DNA from: Trichobilharzia regenti | Lineage: Eukaryota; Platyhelminthes; Trematoda; Strigeidida; Schistosomatidae | Length of the DNA: 64,000 nt | Direction: 5' to 3' | NCBI GenBank assembly: GCA_944472135.2 | Contig: OX235266.1 | Span: 11,449,925 to 11,513,924 of the forward strand | Part shown: in pieces, positions 1 to 13,200 of the stretch | Position numbering within the stretch: position 1 is the first letter of the stretch | Layout of the letters: each line of letters begins with the position of its first letter | Translations under genes and position numbers: made by a program | Notes under the pieces: generated by a model | Database searches by the model: none | The model's input: the letters and a program-made list of their open reading frames with translations, nothing else | Told to the model about the DNA's origin: nothing

Positions 1-77
1 TTGTAACGACCACAAATATTATAATTGTTTTATAATTGTAAGAACCTGAAGAGGAGAAGAATGTATTGAAAGGAATA

Positions 78-83
78 TTTATT
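78..83 (-). promoter_or_regulatory. candidate poly(A) signal for the GON4L-like gene
   Basis: AATAAA on the minus strand, about 535 nt after the stop codon. Such hexamers are common by chance in this AT-rich DNA, so support is weak. The 1-615 segment otherwise holds a short (CA)n run near 300-316 and no gene. Confidence 0.25.
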
Positions 84-615
84 CTTCGTTCAGATTAACT
101 TTTAATTCTTCATGCGATATGGGAATATTTCACACTATCAAATCTTATCACATAGTTATCCATGGTTTTGATTTTGATTTAAATTTTATGTTGTACACAA
201 CATAATTGCCATAAACATTTAATTTTGAATCATTAAATAAGAGAAGAAGACTTAAAAAGATTGAAAAGCCGAGAAATTCAAGCAGCTAGAAGAAAAAAGA
301 CACACACACACACAAAAATCAAATGGGAAATAAGTAAAGAATAAGAATAAGTGAATGGTAAGTAATAATGATCTATTCCCTGCTTTCACAATTGATGAAT
401 TTGGTGAGCAAGGTATTTAAAATACTTTAGGATTGTAAGTTTCCTTTCAAAGTGGAGTGCGCATCTCAGTTGCTTGAAATGCGCCTGCCTCTAGTTCGTT
501 AGCATTTCGCTGAGGAGAGAAATCATACGGTTTTTGTTTAGGTTCCATTAAATTTCAGCCAGAATTGAGAACATTTTGGAACTGTCTCTGTAACGGTGCC
601 TACTCTTGCGAAATT

Positions 616-1209
616 CTAGTAATTGTTTTTCTTCTTCTTCCGAGGGGTCCAGTCATCCATATCACGGAATTCGCACTCATGCTTCTCATCTGATACAGAG
701 GCAAACGCCTCTGTATTAAAGCAAGCAGCTTCGTCATCCAGCAGTGTCCAGCTTATAGGATTTTCTAAATAGCCATATTTTGAGCGTAGATCCTGTGGAT
801 CGCAAGGTGACTGGATTTCGACTGCTCCTAGAGTATCATCATAACTGTGATTATTTGACTGGATGACTTCATGATTGATTGATGTGGTTGGTTTACGTGT
901 ATGAAGATATTCTACGGCAACACGCCTACCAGCCATATCTGGTACTCGAGTGCAGTGATTCGATAATTTATTTGATGAATATGATTTGGAATGTGCTTTT
1001 GCAAGTTCATTTACAGCAACACGCGTAGATATACTTGATGTATGCTGCATTGTTGTTGTTGTTAAACGATGATTCTGAGTCGAAAGTGCATCACTTGATG
1101 GAATACTTGTAGGTAAACGAGTTTTTGGTTTAAAACCATGTGGCCAAGTTATCTGCGCAGGACGTAGATGGAGATTACACTCATCAATATAAAGTGTTCC
1201 ACGATGCAC
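616..1209 (-). CDS. GON4L: GON4L-like exon 9 (C terminus, stop)
   Basis: Residues 1463-1659 and TAG at 618-616. The acceptor is a long T tract followed by ttttag|GTG. The first residues, [23 protein letters not shown], continue the Cys/His domain of exon 8 as the family's G..YI....L.PA.I.WP strand block. The tail is acidic ([10 protein letters not shown]) and ends in a lysine run (RKKKKNNY) that may serve as a nuclear localisation signal. Confidence 0.83.
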   Translation of the reverse strand: MHRGTLYIDECNLHLRPAQITWPHGFKPKTRLPTSIPSSDALSTQNHRLTTTTMQHTSSISTRVAVNELAKAHSKSYSSNKLSNHCTRVPDMAGRRVAVEYLHTRKPTTSINHEVIQSNNHSYDDTLGAVEIQSPCDPQDLRSKYGYLENPISWTLLDDEAACFNTEAFASVSDEKHECEFRDMDDWTPRKKKKNNY

Positions 1210-4200
1210 CTAAAAAAAAAAATAAAGCACTTATCAATAATATATAAAAGTGGAAAGTGACCATCATCAGAAACAAACTCCATATGAAATGTGCTCATCT
1301 GATAAAGAGAATAGTGACTGACCTTTTGATTAAATCATTACATATTAGATATAATAGAGAAGATTTGTAGCTCAGGTGGATGATTTTAATGTGGTTGTGT
1401 TCTCTGAGCTGGCTGGATGGTTGATTTGCGAAGCTTTCATCACTCTACTACTAGGTGACATCTTCCTTCAGCGCACACTTCAATTTGAATTGAAGTGAGC
1501 TTTTAGATTTCTCCACGAGTTTATTAATCATCTCTCCTGGTGGGTGACCTTGGACATCGTGATTGGTTGTTTTTGTATGTTTTCACACCTTCTAGGTTAC
1601 TTGTATTCGGAAAGCACAAAGAAAATCGCCTTACAATACATAAAGGATATCTCAGAAATCACACTACAAGACTCTTCAAACCTTTAGGAATTGACGTCGT
1701 ACACAAACCAACAAAGTCACTTCACTCAATTCTGTGTCAACCAAAAGACTCAACAGCGAATGAAGATAAAACCAACATCATCTACAAAATAAATTGTAAC
1801 AACTGCGAAAAACAATATATTGGTCAAAGTAGACGTCCCCTTCGTCTTCGTATCCACGAACATAAGCTAGCTGTCAAAAGACATGATATCCACTCCCTCA
1901 TATCGCCTCACTACATACAGACAACCACGGACATCAATTCGACTGGGACACCGTTCAAATATTAGACAGAGGAAACAACAAGAATGCTAGAGAATTTTCA
2001 GAAGCCTGTCTGGTATTCCAGTGAATCATCAATCAATAGACACATACAAAGGGTCAAAGTTCAAGCCAAAGAAACAATCAGTTCCAATTCAAGTAGCCGT
2101 CTAGGTGCAAAAACACACAAAAACAACCAATCACGTCCAAGGTCATCAGGAGAGATGACTCATAGTGAGAACTCGTGGAGAAATCTAAAAGTTCACTTCA
2201 AACTGAAGTATGCGCTGAAGAAAGATGTCACCCAGTAGGGTGATGAAAGCTTCGCAAATCAACCATCCAGCTCAGAGAACACAACCACATCAAAATCATT
2301 ACATATTAAATAATACTGTACTATCTATCACATTCATCATTATAAAGACGTTTATAATGTGGAAAGGTACCTTAAAAAAAGTTGAATTGACAGTAGTAAA
2401 CCTGTCAACGTAAATTTTATATACGCATGGGGTTGTTTGATTGGCTGTGAAATAACTTCAAAATATGCATCATCAGTGAGTGGATCATGTTTTCTCCTCT
2501 GCTGCCCTGTCATTCTGTTTCATCATTTTCGGAATACAACACAACAACCTGAACAAATCAACTTCTGTGAGAAATTATATAGTGATTCGACAGTCAGCTA
2601 CCTTGTAAAATTGAGTTGTATTAAGAAACGTACTATTGTAACAACAGAAGACAAGGGCCAGGCATCAGATCGTTTATTAAGGGAATCAGCACGTATTTAT
2701 ACATATTTCATGTACATTATTATCGCTTATTCAAGCAGACAAACACAGTCTTCTGATTGGCTGTTTCTTGCTCAAGGTTATTCTGTATTGTTTGTACCTG
2801 GTTTATCAGAAAGTTAAGCCATATATCTGCGAATCTTATTTGCCCAAGTTAAGTCTGCTGTGATTGGTTGTTGAATCAGCCTTGTTCTCAGCCAATATTA
2901 GCTACCTAGACATTGACGTAAATTAATGTCTACCAATTGGCTGGCAGCCTGCTCTCACCACACTATAATGTCAACGCCAAAAACAGTGCTTTAAATTAAT
3001 TTCCTGAAAGTCTAATAAAATGATACGTACCATTTGTTATCTCACATCTTACAATTCACACACAGCCAAAGAATGGAGAAAAAGACATATGAATTAGGAA
3101 GTAATACAGCTTTACTAAAAAGTTACCTGTTTATAATGGCCATGGCAGGGACAGGGGTTGGACGTATTTCTTTTGTATACAAAAGCTCAAACCCACGCTT
3201 TGTGATACAGATTTCTTTGAAAGTTTTCTTATTGCAATATTATTTTCTTGGGATTGGCACGTCCAATCTTCGACATAACAAATTCCCCATATCATGCTAT
3301 ACTACACTGCCAAATGGCTAGCACAAAATCCTCCTACCTATCAGGAATAACCTCTGCAAGCATAACGTTGCTGATTCGTTTGAATTCGTCGATTCATTAA
3401 GGGATATACTAATGTATCCCCATGGAGGAAAATGATATCCATGGATGTTACTTCACTTTTCACCAACGTTTCCTCTCACTGAAACTATCTGCTTTATACG
3501 CAAATTCATTGAAGATAATAATGTAGACAGGTATGTGTCCCGACCCACTACTTAAAGGAACTACTGTTGAGGTGCACTCTATATGTCCAGTTCAAGTTCA
3601 ACAACACGATATATAGACGAAGAGATGGAGTAGCAATGGGGTCACCACTGGGTCCTTTACTTGCAGATTGCTTCTTGGCCAGTTTGGAGAATAGTATTTT
3701 ATGGCCTACTATCGACAGTTTCCATCTGTACCTAAGATACATGGATGATACCTCCATCATATGTGACGACAATACTGACGTCGAATTGATAACTAATGAG
3801 TTCAACAGCTGCCATCATGCCATCAAATTCACGTCGGAATCAGAGATTAACTCGGAATTCCACTTTCTGGATGTTTTTCTAAAGAGGAGATCTGATGGCT
3901 CTCTTCAAAGATCTATCTACAAGAAACCAACATGGAATGATCAGTACACAAATTTCCACAGCTGGGTCCCTTTGAGAAGAAAGAGAAATCTGATCCATTC
4001 TTTATCCTCAAGAATAAGGAGGATATGTTCAAGTGATACAATAAATGGGGAACTGGGGCGACTCAGACAAGTCCTCATAGAGAATGGATATCCTCCAAGA
4101 TTTATCGAGAAAAACATGAAGTCAAGGAAAAAGCCTGAAAGAATCCAGACGGCGCCGAAGAAACTGCTATTTATGAGTGTTGAATTTAAAGGTGATACCG

Positions 4201-7200
4201 CAGCTGAGATCCTGAAGAATCGCTGCTTATGCAGATCAGATCACTGAGGAAAGCCTTCTTTATGGCTGAGCTACGTATCAATTTTTACAGCCGACAAATG
4301 ATCAATGGATGTGTGAAGGATAAACTGCCGCTTTCGACTGGCCACCTCAATGTGTATTTATAAATTCACCTGCTGATCGTGTGGAGCTAGTTATATTGGC
4401 CGCCCACACACTTTCCAAACGCATCTCTGAACATTATCCGGCATGGTTAGCAAAGGGACAATGCAAGACAATTACTAGCTCAATTCTCGAGCATTTGGTG
4501 AACTCAGGCCATGTAGCTCCACCAGAGTCGTCTTTCAAGATCACCTACAAAGTGAAGCCAAATGGTACAAAGAAGGTGTCAAGTTTCGGTTTTTGTGTAT
4601 GGTGGAGGCGCTGGCGAATCGTCAATACAACCCTGAACTCTGTATACCGAAAAAGTTTGTTCAGTCTCTTATTCTACCTTGATCTTAACCTCTTCTCTAA
4701 TCGTTCCCTGTATAACATTTTGATTCTTTCTTTTCCTTTTAGTTTGCTTTTGCTTTAATAATTAATTCACTATTATCACTCTCGTCTTATGCTCCTTTTG
4801 CATATTTTCACACCCTCGTTAAATTGACACTTAAATGCTTTTTTATTTTTACTCAAGGGCAACTTTAACCTTATCAAATTTCTATCTTTGTGCCGTTGTT
4901 GAGTACCATGTAATTTACAACTTTTATTCTTTTTTACTTCTAAAGCCACTTGTGAGTAATTAAACCAATTATGTCACCCCACCCTCAATTACTCAATAAT
5001 AGGCAACTATACTATTTTAGCAAATGTAAATACGACGACTGTACACAGCTGGCCTTGAAAGATGATTTCGTCGATAAAGAAGCATTTTCTTCGCTGATGA
5101 ATCTGTCTTTTATTTTCTTCATAACTCTCAATGGGTATTTTCGGTGATTTCTTGGAATTACGATAATTACAATGTTGTTATAAGGGGTAGAGTTGAAGTG
5201 GATAAATTTCAAAAATATTAAAGATTGTTTTATAGGTGAATTGATACCAAAAATGTCAAGTGTTGTCTAAAAATTTTAAAAAATTAAGAGTACGATTACG
5301 ATAAGAATGAAGATGTGGTGGAGTGAAGTGGAAAGAATTCAAGTGGTAAAATGAAATAAAATAAAAACTAGAAAGAATATTACTATGACCAAAGTATGGA
5401 AAGGGGTTTAACAAAACGTTTTTGAACATATAATTTAGGTTTCTGTTCATGTATAGCTAAAGCTTCGGCTAGCTATGTATAAGTGAAGAAAACGTAAACT
5501 TTTGGATCGATTCGATTTTGCCAGGATGAATCACGTGGGGGGCTAAATGACCATAGTCCAACAGGTGATCACAAAAAGACAACTTCGCAGTTCTACGTTC
5601 GCCTTTCATTAACCAAACCACTTAGTGTTCAGCTACACGTTTTCGGAGAGTACGTTTACAACGTCCAATATAAACAGCTCCACAAGAGTAAATGCACATA
5701 GATGTGGACAAAAGAGGTAATCTATCCTTGACGCATTGTCTAATCATATTTCGGCTGGTTAAAACTAGTTGCAAGTCAGCTACAGGAAAAGTGCGTTTAA
5801 CACATTTAGATAAACGATTTTTAATCAATTCCGAAATGGTATCACCTTTGAATGCCAGACTCATAAACAGTTTTTTCTTTGGCACTGTGATTTGTCTAGG
5901 CGTGGATTCTTTCTTGATGTTACGTTCAATAAACCTTGTAGGATATCCATTGTTATGGAGATTTGGTCGAATGTCATCTAGTTCCCTATCGATTGTCTCT
6001 GCAGAGCAGATTTTACGAATTCTGGAGCACATAAAGAATGAATAAGATTCCTCTTTCTCCCTAAAGGTACCCAACTGTTGAAGTTAATGTACTACCCAGA
6101 GAATGTTGGCTTTCCGTAAATCGACCTCAAGAGCGTTCCATTCTCTCTTCTATCTAGCTAAACATCAAGGTAGTGAAACGAGGAATTCGACTCTTTTTCG
6201 ACTGTGAAAAGCAAAGATGGGTGAGAAGTTAGGCAGTTGAAGAGTTTTCATCACATACAATGAAGGTATCATGGCGAAGTTAAACTTTCGACACCACTAA
6301 CTACCAATCAGCGAATTATCCAATGAGATTCACAAACGATGTCGAATTATCCAATGAGGTTCACGAACGCAGTTCAATGTTGGATAGCGCTTGATTCATT
6401 TTTTTTTATTTACAGCTTGATTCCACAGTGTATTTTCGGTACAAGTATGGAATTTTCAGCATGGATATCGGTAGCCCAAATTTCGCAGGCCGACCATAGA
6501 TATCAGTTGTGCGTCGGTGCGGGCTCGAACCCCGGACCATGTGCATGGTCGGCGAGAGTCCTAACCACTGTGCCACCGACGCACATGCGTGACCTTACAA
6601 GGCTACTGTTGCAATTCGAGGAGGTTAGTGTTTTCCACTATTTCCTGGATTTGAGTTGCTCCGGAGAGAACGAATTTGTTTGCGTGGTGGTATCATGACT
6701 TTAAAAAGCTATATCAAATCAACTCTTGGGTTTGTTCATCGTTGCGCTATATGTTTGAAGCCTACTAACACTAAAGAGAGTAGGCTGATAATTTTAATAT
6801 TTCGTAGGAACCTTTTTTCGCTAGGTTGCTTCTCTCCCTAACCCAGATTTTGTATATCTGCAACTAATGGGTGTTGAAACAGGCTGTGAGAGCAGAAGCT
6901 GCCGAGATGAAGAATAGCCATGTCTCAACAGTTTAGTGGTACAAGCATTGCAGAGACATCGCATCATGGAAAATGGAGAAAATCACTTGTTTGCTGGGTG
7001 GGGAAGACGTTATCGTGCATGTCGATGAAACAGTGCTGGTAAAAAAGAAATACAACCGTGGTCGCCAGCGAGCGAACAATATTTGGGTAATAGGTTTGTA
7101 TAACACCTACCTCCGAAAGGGATTCGTCGAAAGGATAGCAGATAGAAAAGCAACTACTCTTATACCTATTATTACCAGACTTGTTAAGCGGGGGGTCAAT

Positions 7201-10200
7201 TATACACACGGACAAGTAGAAAGGCTACAATTCACTGTCATCTCTGGGATATATTCATCATTGAGTCAACCATTCAAGTGATTTTGTGGATCCCGTTACG
7301 AGGACACATACAAATTCTATTGAAGGATTTTGGGGCAGGTTCAAAAATAGGACAAGGGCTATAAATGGATCTCAAAAGGATCATTTATAGTCATTTGGAT
7401 GAATATATGTACAGGGTATGGTGTAAATTCTCCATTGACAGTCCCATGCTAAACTGGGAGATGTTTCTCTCATATGTTCTCTATTTTATGCTTTTTTTCT
7501 ATAAATATACATTTCCATTCATCATATATGCCTCTTTAATGTGATTGGTCCGTTCAAGGTCGTTTGCTGATTGGTTGTTAGTGGTGTCTGAAGTTTAACT
7601 TTGCCGGTATCATCAATATATCTTTTATACATAAAGAAACTATCGATGGTTTCCTTTAGTGGGCCATTCTCTAAGCTTGATATGAACTGTTTAACTATAA
7701 TATTAAAATAGGCAAAAAAGTGTATGTAAAACTAGAAATACCACGACGCTTGTATGTATATATAGTTCGTTGATTAGGAACTAAAATAGTGTAATAACTT
7801 ACTCTTAGGCTACACGAAATACAATGTCTCAAACCCAGACTATCGACTTTTGCAGGCTTCCCAGATTGATTTGTTATACTTGCGGTCTTATTATTAGGCG
7901 AGACATTTATATGACATAGACAAGGACATTGCCTACGTGGCCAAGCTGTTGTTCCTGACGGACTACTGCGGTTGTAGGAGGCAGCTGAAGAAAGATCTGT
8001 GCATATCTCCCACCCATCAGAAAATAAAGACTGTATATGAGGATCGTTGATATCATCAGCTTCTAGTTGATGAATGTTGTATTCATCCACATTACAACAA
8101 ACACTTGCAGTATTTTGATTAGATTCATCAGAAGTATTCGGAATCCCAATAGGATTTCTAGCAAGTACATCAATCTCTTCAAAGCTCTAAAAAGTAGATA
8201 AAATAAATTAGTCCCCTTTGATAAATTTGAATAAGTAGGGCATTAAGAAGACAAATTTCACCGCGAGATGATATCGTCATTTCGTAGTTGCTTTACAACC
8301 GCTTTTCAACTACTAACATGGTTAACAATAATAATAAAATAAAAGGCATGACAATTACTCAGTTACATAAAAAACACAAAAGTACATACTAATGACCAAT
8401 CATATTTGCATAGGTCATGTTCACCATCATGGTAGGCGAAGATTGAAGTCTATTGTTTCTTGTACACACAGTTTAGGCTGTATGTGACTAATCACCAAAA
8501 GTGCTTCCATCACCTTCGATAACCAACCTTGAATTAGAGTTATGTGGAATACTTGTGAAACAGTCATTAATATCGATTGATTTTGTAACCTGACATTAAA
8601 TAAGTACTTTGCAATGGATGATGATGCTGGATTTCTATTCAGATTAATCGCGTTGGGATTTTCGATATGATTTAATAGCCATTTTGAAACATGTTCTTTT
8701 CGACCGCGACATTGGAACATTTTGTTGGTTCTACCCATATAAGTGTCACCGCAACAACTGCAGGTGAACTTGTAGATACAGTTTGAAGTACAGTCCACAG
8801 AATTTCATCCTTTAATCGTAGGTACTGGGATCGAAAATGTTCGGCAAGTGACAAAAAGAGATGTGGCGGCGTGGAATGTGCGTTTGACGGCCGACCGAAG
8901 TCTTTGAGCTAGCTGTCAACTGTATAATCTGGTCGCCCTTGAATGGTAGATTAATAAAGATAGCTTTCTTTGGTACAGAAGCTGTCTTTTCAAGATGTCA
9001 TCTATCCTTACCGTGACAAGTGATAAAGTTTTCCGGATAACCATTAGCTAATAAAACTGAATGTATACGTCGAAGCTCATCCATCAATGTGTCACTCGTG
9101 CATATTTTTCGGGCCCTTGAGAACAAACATTTCACGCACTAGGGAACGTTTATGCTGGATAGGAGCAAAACTGGCAAGATGAAGATATTGTCCACTCCAT
9201 GTCTGTTTACGAAAAATAGATCGCTGAATCGTTCCATCATCTCTCCTGGTCATTGTAATATCCAGGAAACCGAGCTTGTTATTCGATTCTAGTTCGGAAG
9301 TCACTCGAATATTTGGATGAATATGATTAAATAGGGTAATAAAGTTTTCAATAGATTTACTGTTATTACCAATAATGAGAGTATCATCTACATAACGACG
9401 TTTATACAGCATAAATCCTCCAAGCAAACATTGCATTTGTTTCTCTAATTTCGACATAAATATATCTGCTAACTGCGGCCCCAGAGGGCTCCCCATCGCA
9501 ACACCATCGATTTGTTTATATGCCTTTTCTTGGAAGGTCACAATCTAATATTTTCTGTACACATTAAGATGATGTCTTTGATGTAAGTTACAGGAATAGA
9601 GATACAAAAATCAATAGACTTCAATCTTCGCTTATCCTGGACTACATGACCTATCTAAATATGATTGGTCATTAAGTATGTACTTTTGTGTTTGTTTTTT
9701 ATTTAACTGAATAATTTTATTTATTTATTTTTTGATTACAGCTTGATTTCACACCATATTTTTGGTACAAGTATGGAATTTTCAGCATGGATATCGGTAG
9801 CCCAAATTTTGCAGGCCGACCATAGATATCAGGTGTGCGTCGGCGTGGGCTCGAACCTCGGACTATGTGCATGGTCGGCGAGAGTCCTAACCACTGTGCC
9901 ACCGACGCACATTTATTTTATTATTATTATTTATTATTGTTAACCATGTTAGCAGTTGTAAAGCGGTTGTAAAGAAACTACGAAATGATGCCATCACCTC
10001 GCGAAATTTACCTTCTTAAAAATAATAATAATAATGATTTACTTTATTCCAAAAACAGTACTTGTGATACAGAATAGAATTTCCAGCATTAATCACAATA
10101 TTGCATCTAATTTCCTCAAATTATAAATATAAATTAATCACACAGAAAATGTTCCACATTTACAATAGAGGTAGTGTCAAAAACATGCAGCATATAAAAT

Positions 10201-13200
10201 GGAAATAGCAATAATAATGATAACAGCTAAGGTAATAATAATAATACAAGTGAAAAATTCCCGTGGGCTTATTTCACACAGTATCGTCGGTGCGGTATAG
10301 AAATCTTAGCATGATCAAAAAAATATTGAATATAATGTTCTCTTTACATGATATGGTGAGGGGAAAAACAAAGATTACAGACAGCAGTCATAGAGATAAG
10401 TTGGTGTTTGCAGTTATGAAAGTAAAACAAACAAAGAAGCAACAGGACCATAAATATAATAGAAGTAATAAAAGTAAAACTTGAAGGTATATAAGGATGG
10501 ATGGATGGAGGAAATTGTTTATTTACGAGATGGAAAAAGGTTAGTTAATTCTTGCCTGACACTATTTTCATGACATAAAATACGTGCCAAGTATGGTATC
10601 ATAGAATTTTTATACTTAGACGTTCGAGCATACAGTTTTCTGAAGTTACTACTTGTTCTACCTGAGGAGACGCAAGGTGAAAGCTGAGGGTAAAGTGGAT
10701 GCTCCAAGTCAGACAAAATCCCTTTAGCAAATTTATTGCACGTGGTCAAGTGCCTATCGACAACGATGTTAACCATGTGGTCCACTGGGACACCACTCAC
10801 CCTACTGACAGTCTTCAGTATTCTACGAATTGTGACATAGTCTTTTTTAAGCAAACCAGGGAAGAATAAGGGTGAACAATAAAGAATAGGTAGGATGCAA
10901 GAGTTTATGAACTGTAAGAGGAGGGGTTGAGGTATATCCGAGTGCCTTATTCAAATAAAATAACATGACATTATTCTTCGTTATTATTCTTAGAACAATG
11001 TACTGAAGTAAAAAGAAAAACAAAAATGAAGGGAAAGTGATCTTATACCAGTTTACTTGCTCTTGTGGAGCTGAGTACGTTGGCCGTAGTACCATGCGCC
11101 GACTTGAAATAAACGCGCTTGTGAACACTACCCTGCCTGGTTAGTAAAAGGAGACCAAAAGCGTACTGTATACAGTTCAGTGACAGAACATCTGGTCAAT
11201 TCAGGACATTCAGTGCCTTTCGAAAAATCCTTCAAAGTAATATACAAGATTCAACCAATCAAAGGGAGTGAAATCAAGACATCTGGGCATATAGCCAAGG
11301 CGCTAGCTATCCAAAAGCTCAAAGCCACGCTTTGTATCCAAAAGAAATACGTCCAAGCCCTGTCCCTGCAATGGCCATCATAAACAGGCAAATTTTTTTA
11401 GTAGTGACTATCCTATCGCCTTTCTCATCTAAACTTCCTGTTTATTCATGTTATTTTTTAAAAGTTTTTCTTAACCCCTGTTTACACTACCATATTTTCA
11501 TAGCCGAACTTCGTGTTTATTTTGTCATTTTACTATTTCTACATATTTAATCCCTGATTGCATAAACAATTATTCATCACATTAGTTTTTTTTATCCAAA
11601 CATCCTGTCTATTCTTGTTATTTCTACATTTCTAACCCCTAATTGCACAATGTCAATCTTCTTAGTTATTATGATGCTACTTTGTTTGAGTTTTATCCGT
11701 CCCCCGCCCCTGTTTATTATGGCACTCTAATTCCTAATTTTAATTTTTATTCATTTGCCCCTTAACCTGAAATTATTCTGGAACTTTCCCCCTCACCCAT
11801 TTATTATAAATACACGAATGTACAGCTGTCTAGTTGACGGTGACTTCGTCGAAAAAGAAAATTTTCTTCACTGCAACTGTCTTCTTAATAATTCACTTAC
11901 TTGTAAGCCAGAGGGACAGAATGCAAAGAATGCAAATATATGCGTGTAAGGCGAATCACACTAACGATTAACTAAATCCATGCAACACTAATACAGATTG
12001 TTTCTTCAGAGCTATTATTCTCTAAACTGCTTATCAGACGGTTTTCCAAAAACCATAATCTGTGTTTCGATTAGTGCGCTACAATTGCTTAGTTACATAA
12101 AACTCTCATTTCTCTGGTGTTTCTCTCACCACGAAGTTTTGGAAATTATTGCAATCCGTTTATACTTTCAAACACTAAACCTGTGGATATAATCTTGTTG
12201 TTGATTACTAATACCTATAACAAACTGTTTGACATTTTGTGACTTTTTCACACTAACTCATATCTGTAATTGTATATATTGTTGGATTTATATGTTCAGG
12301 TTGGCCCAAGTCAGTGAGTCTATGGTTCTCGTATCATTTTAGTCAACTGTGCTTAACTGTATTGCATGTTGTTGTATTGTATTGTTGTTGTCGCTTGTTG
12401 CCATTTTTGCTGTGAATTATTTTCCTTTTGCTGTTGTTCTGATTGTTTTATTCCTTCTATTCCGATTTTAAGGGGAGTCGAAAGAAAAAGTCCGTGTGGG
12501 GACATGGAACGTCCGCAATGGGAGGAACCTGAAAGAAGCAAGCTCATTTACCCACCCACCTGGGAAGCATCGTTTCAACTACAGGCAGACGGAATTGACG
12601 AGGATATCAAGGCAGCGAGGATCGGAAAAGCAAGACAAGCTTTCATGACTCACGTCAAGTTTGTGTGGAGGTCAACACACAGCACTCACCATCAAAAATA
12701 ACATCCGGATTTTCAACTCCAATGTGAAGTCAGTCAGTTCTACTGTACGGACGGATCAGAGACTTGGCCAGCGCGTCATAAAGAGCATCTCAAACAAACT
12801 TCAGACCTTCATTAACAGTTAGCTGTCTTCGCTCAATACCACTCAAGATCAGATGGCCGGCCAGAAAAGATCAGCAATAGTGAGGGATCATCTCTGGCAA
12901 TGAGCGAACCAACCCAACAGGAACCGATTGTGAAACAAATAGGCAGGAAGAAATGGAGATGGATTGGCTGGCTATACTCTGAGGAAACCATCAAGTAAGT
13001 GACATCGCTAGACAAGCCATTGCTCGAGTGGAACCCGAAAGGGAAGCGGCGAGTTGGTGGTCAGTGCGAGGGTGGGGTGACTTGGAGGATGAGGTCATGT
13101 GAAGAGGAGATGAAAGCATGTGGGGGCAGACTTGGAGCGGGGTGAAAAAGTTGGCAGAAAACCGACGCGCAGCTGAAGCCCTATGTTCCTCTAGGAATTA

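Larger units (their letters stand above)
6273..7605 (+). mobile_element. Merlin (IS1016-type) DNA transposon
   Basis: A 1333-bp element with roughly 43-bp imperfect terminal inverted repeats starting GGC(G/A)AAGTTAAACTT at both ends (6273-6316 and 7563-7605). It is flanked by an 8-bp duplication GGTATCAT at 6265-6272 and 7606-7613. The 8-bp duplication, GG-start ends and transposase type all fit Merlin, a superfamily known from Schistosoma. A tRNA-derived SINE is inserted inside (6400-6584). The transposase is broken, so the element is dead. Confidence 0.85.
5450..7690 (-). mobile_element. Penelope-like element C, split by a Merlin transposon
   Basis: Minus-strand copy in two parts, 7614-7690 and 5450-6272, with a Merlin element between them. 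The left part encodes [36 protein letters not shown] and [20 protein letters not shown] (RT thumb through GIY-YIG). The right part encodes the RT segment leading into YIDD. The two parts rejoin in frame across the 8-bp Merlin duplication. The 5' end of the element is missing, so this was already a 5'-truncated copy. Confidence 0.68.
8237..10020 (-). mobile_element. Penelope-like element D with long inverted arms
   Basis: A minus-strand RT and GIY-YIG core (8427-9600) lies between inverted arms. The left arm is about 8237-8452 and the right arm about 9610-10020. Both read through the same GGTCATTA and CATGTTAG(C/T)AGTTG landmarks, in opposite orientation. The right arm is longer because a family 1 SINE sits in it (9729-9910). 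Terminal inverted copies are characteristic of Penelope-like elements. This is the most complete such copy in the window, though the 5' part of the RT is missing. Confidence 0.72.

Noticed and set aside
2140..2290. Hammerhead ribozyme in the Penelope inverted arms
   Set aside because: GTGATGA and GCAAA pieces resemble the cores, but CUGANGA and GAAA are not both present and stems do not pair properly.
6400..6584. Hammerhead in family 1 SINEs
   Set aside because: CTGATATC occurs in the body but no GAAA core or stem II follows at the right distance.
12353..12701. Cysteine-rich small protein on the plus strand
   Set aside because: The Cys residues come from TTGTTG repeats and the end is LINE 3' sequence.
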